Shown here: positions 42,507 to 43,504 of the stretch, one piece after another
Layout of the letters: the number at the start of each line of letters is the position of its first letter
Position numbering within the stretch: position 1 is the first letter of the stretch
From: Clostridia bacterium
GTDB lineage: Bacteria; Bacillota; Clostridia; Oscillospirales; CAG-272
Length of the DNA: 43,504 bases
Reading direction: 5' to 3'
NCBI GenBank assembly: GCA_017466375.1
Contig: JAFTUH010000054.1
Coordinates: 1-43,504 of the forward strand
Position numbers and translations under genes: made by a program
The notes under the pieces: model-generated
What the model was told of the DNA's origin: nothing
What the model saw: the letters and a program-made list of their open reading frames with translations, nothing else
Databases searched by the model: none

Positions 42507-43504
42507 ATGGAAAAAAACAAGCTGGTTGAGCTGAAGAACATCGTCAAGGCTTTTGACGGAGAACCTGTTCTCCGCGGAATCGATCTGGACATTCATGACA
42601 ATGAGTTCATGACGCTTCTCGGACCGTCCGGCTGCGGTAAAACTACCCTGCTCAGAATTATCGGCGGTTTTGCTACCGCTGATACCGGTGATGTATTCTT
42701 CGATGGCGTGAGAATAAACGATGTGCCCCCGCACAAGCGCCAGGTTAACACAGTATTTCAGAAGTACGCACTTTTCCCGCATCTCAACGTGTATGAGAAC
42801 GTGGCTTTTGCTCTGCGCCTGAAAAAGACGCCCGAGAAGGAAGTCGCGCAGCGCGTGGCGGAGATGCTGGATCTTGTCAATCTCCGCGGCTTCGAAAAAC
42901 GAGGTGTTAATCATCTCTCCGGCGGACAGCAGCAACGAGTTGCGATTGCCCGTGCACTGATCAGTAACCCCCGTGTGCTTCTTCTCGACGAGCCGCTGGG
43001 CGCGCTCGACTTGAAATTGCGCAAAGACATGCAGACGGAGCTGAAAGCCCTGCAGCAGAGAACGGGAATCACCTTTATTTACGTAACACACGACCAGGAG
43101 GAGGCTCTTACGATGAGCGATACCGTCGTCGTTATGAACGGCGGCGTCATTCAGCAGATCGGCACTCCTCAGGATATATATAACGAACCGACGAATATCT
43201 TCTGCGCGACGTTTATCGGGGAATCGAACATTCTCCCCGGTATCATGCACCGCGATTTCATGGTAGAGTTCGCCGGCAACAACTTCGCCTGCGTGGACAG
43301 CGGTTTTGAGCCGATGGAGCCTGTCAACGTCGTCATCCGCCCCGAGGATATCAGCGTGGTGGAGGCTACGGAGGACACGATCAACGGTGTCGTCCGCCGC
43401 GTCACGTTCAAGGGCGTGCACTACGAGATTATCGTTGAGGCGTGCTCCGTGGACTGGACGATCCATTCCACCAAGGCACCCGAGGTGGGCTCCGTTGTGG
43501 GGAT
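42507..43504 (+). CDS. potA: Spermidine/putrescine ABC transporter ATPase, 5' part
   Basis: The gene runs off the right edge; 332 full codons are visible. The protein starts [19 protein letters not shown]. Walker A is [12 protein letters not shown], the Q loop [10 protein letters not shown], the signature [15 protein letters not shown], Walker [12 protein letters not shown], and the switch THDQEEAL. After residue 235 a TOBE-like regulatory domain starts (ESNILPG, then [10 protein letters not shown]). These features and the [13 protein letters not shown] stretch place it with PotA, the ATPase for polyamine import. The permease and binding protein genes are expected beyond the window. The ribosome binding site is GAGGA. 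Confidence 0.93.
   Translation, partial: MEKNKLVELKNIVKAFDGEPVLRGIDLDIHDNEFMTLLGPSGCGKTTLLRIIGGFATADTGDVFFDGVRINDVPPHKRQVNTVFQKYALFPHLNVYENVAFALRLKKTPEKEVAQRVAEMLDLVNLRGFEKRGVNHLSGGQQQRVAIARALISNPRVLLLDEPLGALDLKLRKDMQTELKALQQRTGITFIYVTHDQEEALTMSDTVVVMNGGVIQQIGTPQDIYNEPTNIFCATFIGESNILPGIMHRDFMVEFAGNNFACVDSGFEPMEPVNVVIRPEDISVVEATEDTINGVVRRVTFKGVHYEIIVEACSVDWTIHSTKAPEVGSVVG

Overview
The window looks like chromosome from a Gram-positive, probably gut-associated member of the Clostridia. Evidence for this is the AGGAGG-type ribosome binding sites, the many near-consensus sigma-A promoters with 17-base spacers, the alpha2-type glycyl-tRNA synthetase, an HPr-like protein, an S-layer-homology protein, a SpoIVFB-like M50 protease and short HisG with HisZ. 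No rRNA, tRNA, CRISPR array, insertion sequence or phage gene was seen.

Layout. 1-5.3 kb: the 3' end of an ADP-ribosylglycohydrolase gene, a secreted lipoprotein-type serine protease with 26-residue Cys/His/Trp repeats, a one-helix membrane protein, and a two-gene unit of a histidine phosphatase and a GpsA-like dehydrogenase. 5.3-12.9 kb, minus strand: a compact operon hisZ-G-D-C-B-H-A-F-IE with overlapping ends and one strong promoter. It covers every histidine-biosynthesis step except histidinol-phosphate phosphatase. 12.9-14.4 kb: a ProX/YbaK-like tRNA-editing protein and two small membrane proteins.

14.4-27.6 kb is the most unusual part. A nucleotidyltransferase of the PF14907 type is transcribed leftwards. 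Facing away from it, and sharing a palindromic operator-like site, is a rightward unit. That unit encodes a 3018-residue secreted beta-helix/GLUG surface protein, a 41-residue peptide with a lasso-leader-like YxxP motif, an HPr-kinase-like ATPase, a PqqD-like protein, an S-layer-homology protein and an S26-type signal peptidase, and it ends at a strong terminator. The peptide, kinase and PqqD genes are joined by ATGA overlaps. The gene set resembles the tailoring part of a RiPP pathway (peptide, recognition element, kinase, nucleotidyltransferase) attached to a giant surface protein, with no recognisable lasso cyclase or leader peptidase. This is the best candidate for an undescribed system.

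27.6-36.2 kb: a CtpE-like P-type ATPase, small lipoproteins, rsmA, glyQS, a divergent LCP-like protein, an HPr-like protein with an altered active site, and a lipoprotein with Asp-box-like motifs. 36.2-43.5 kb: a heterodimeric ABC exporter with one degenerate ATP site, an M18 aminopeptidase, an intergenic stretch packed with hairpins, a SpoIVFB-like pair, and the start of a potA-like polyamine transporter gene that runs off the window.
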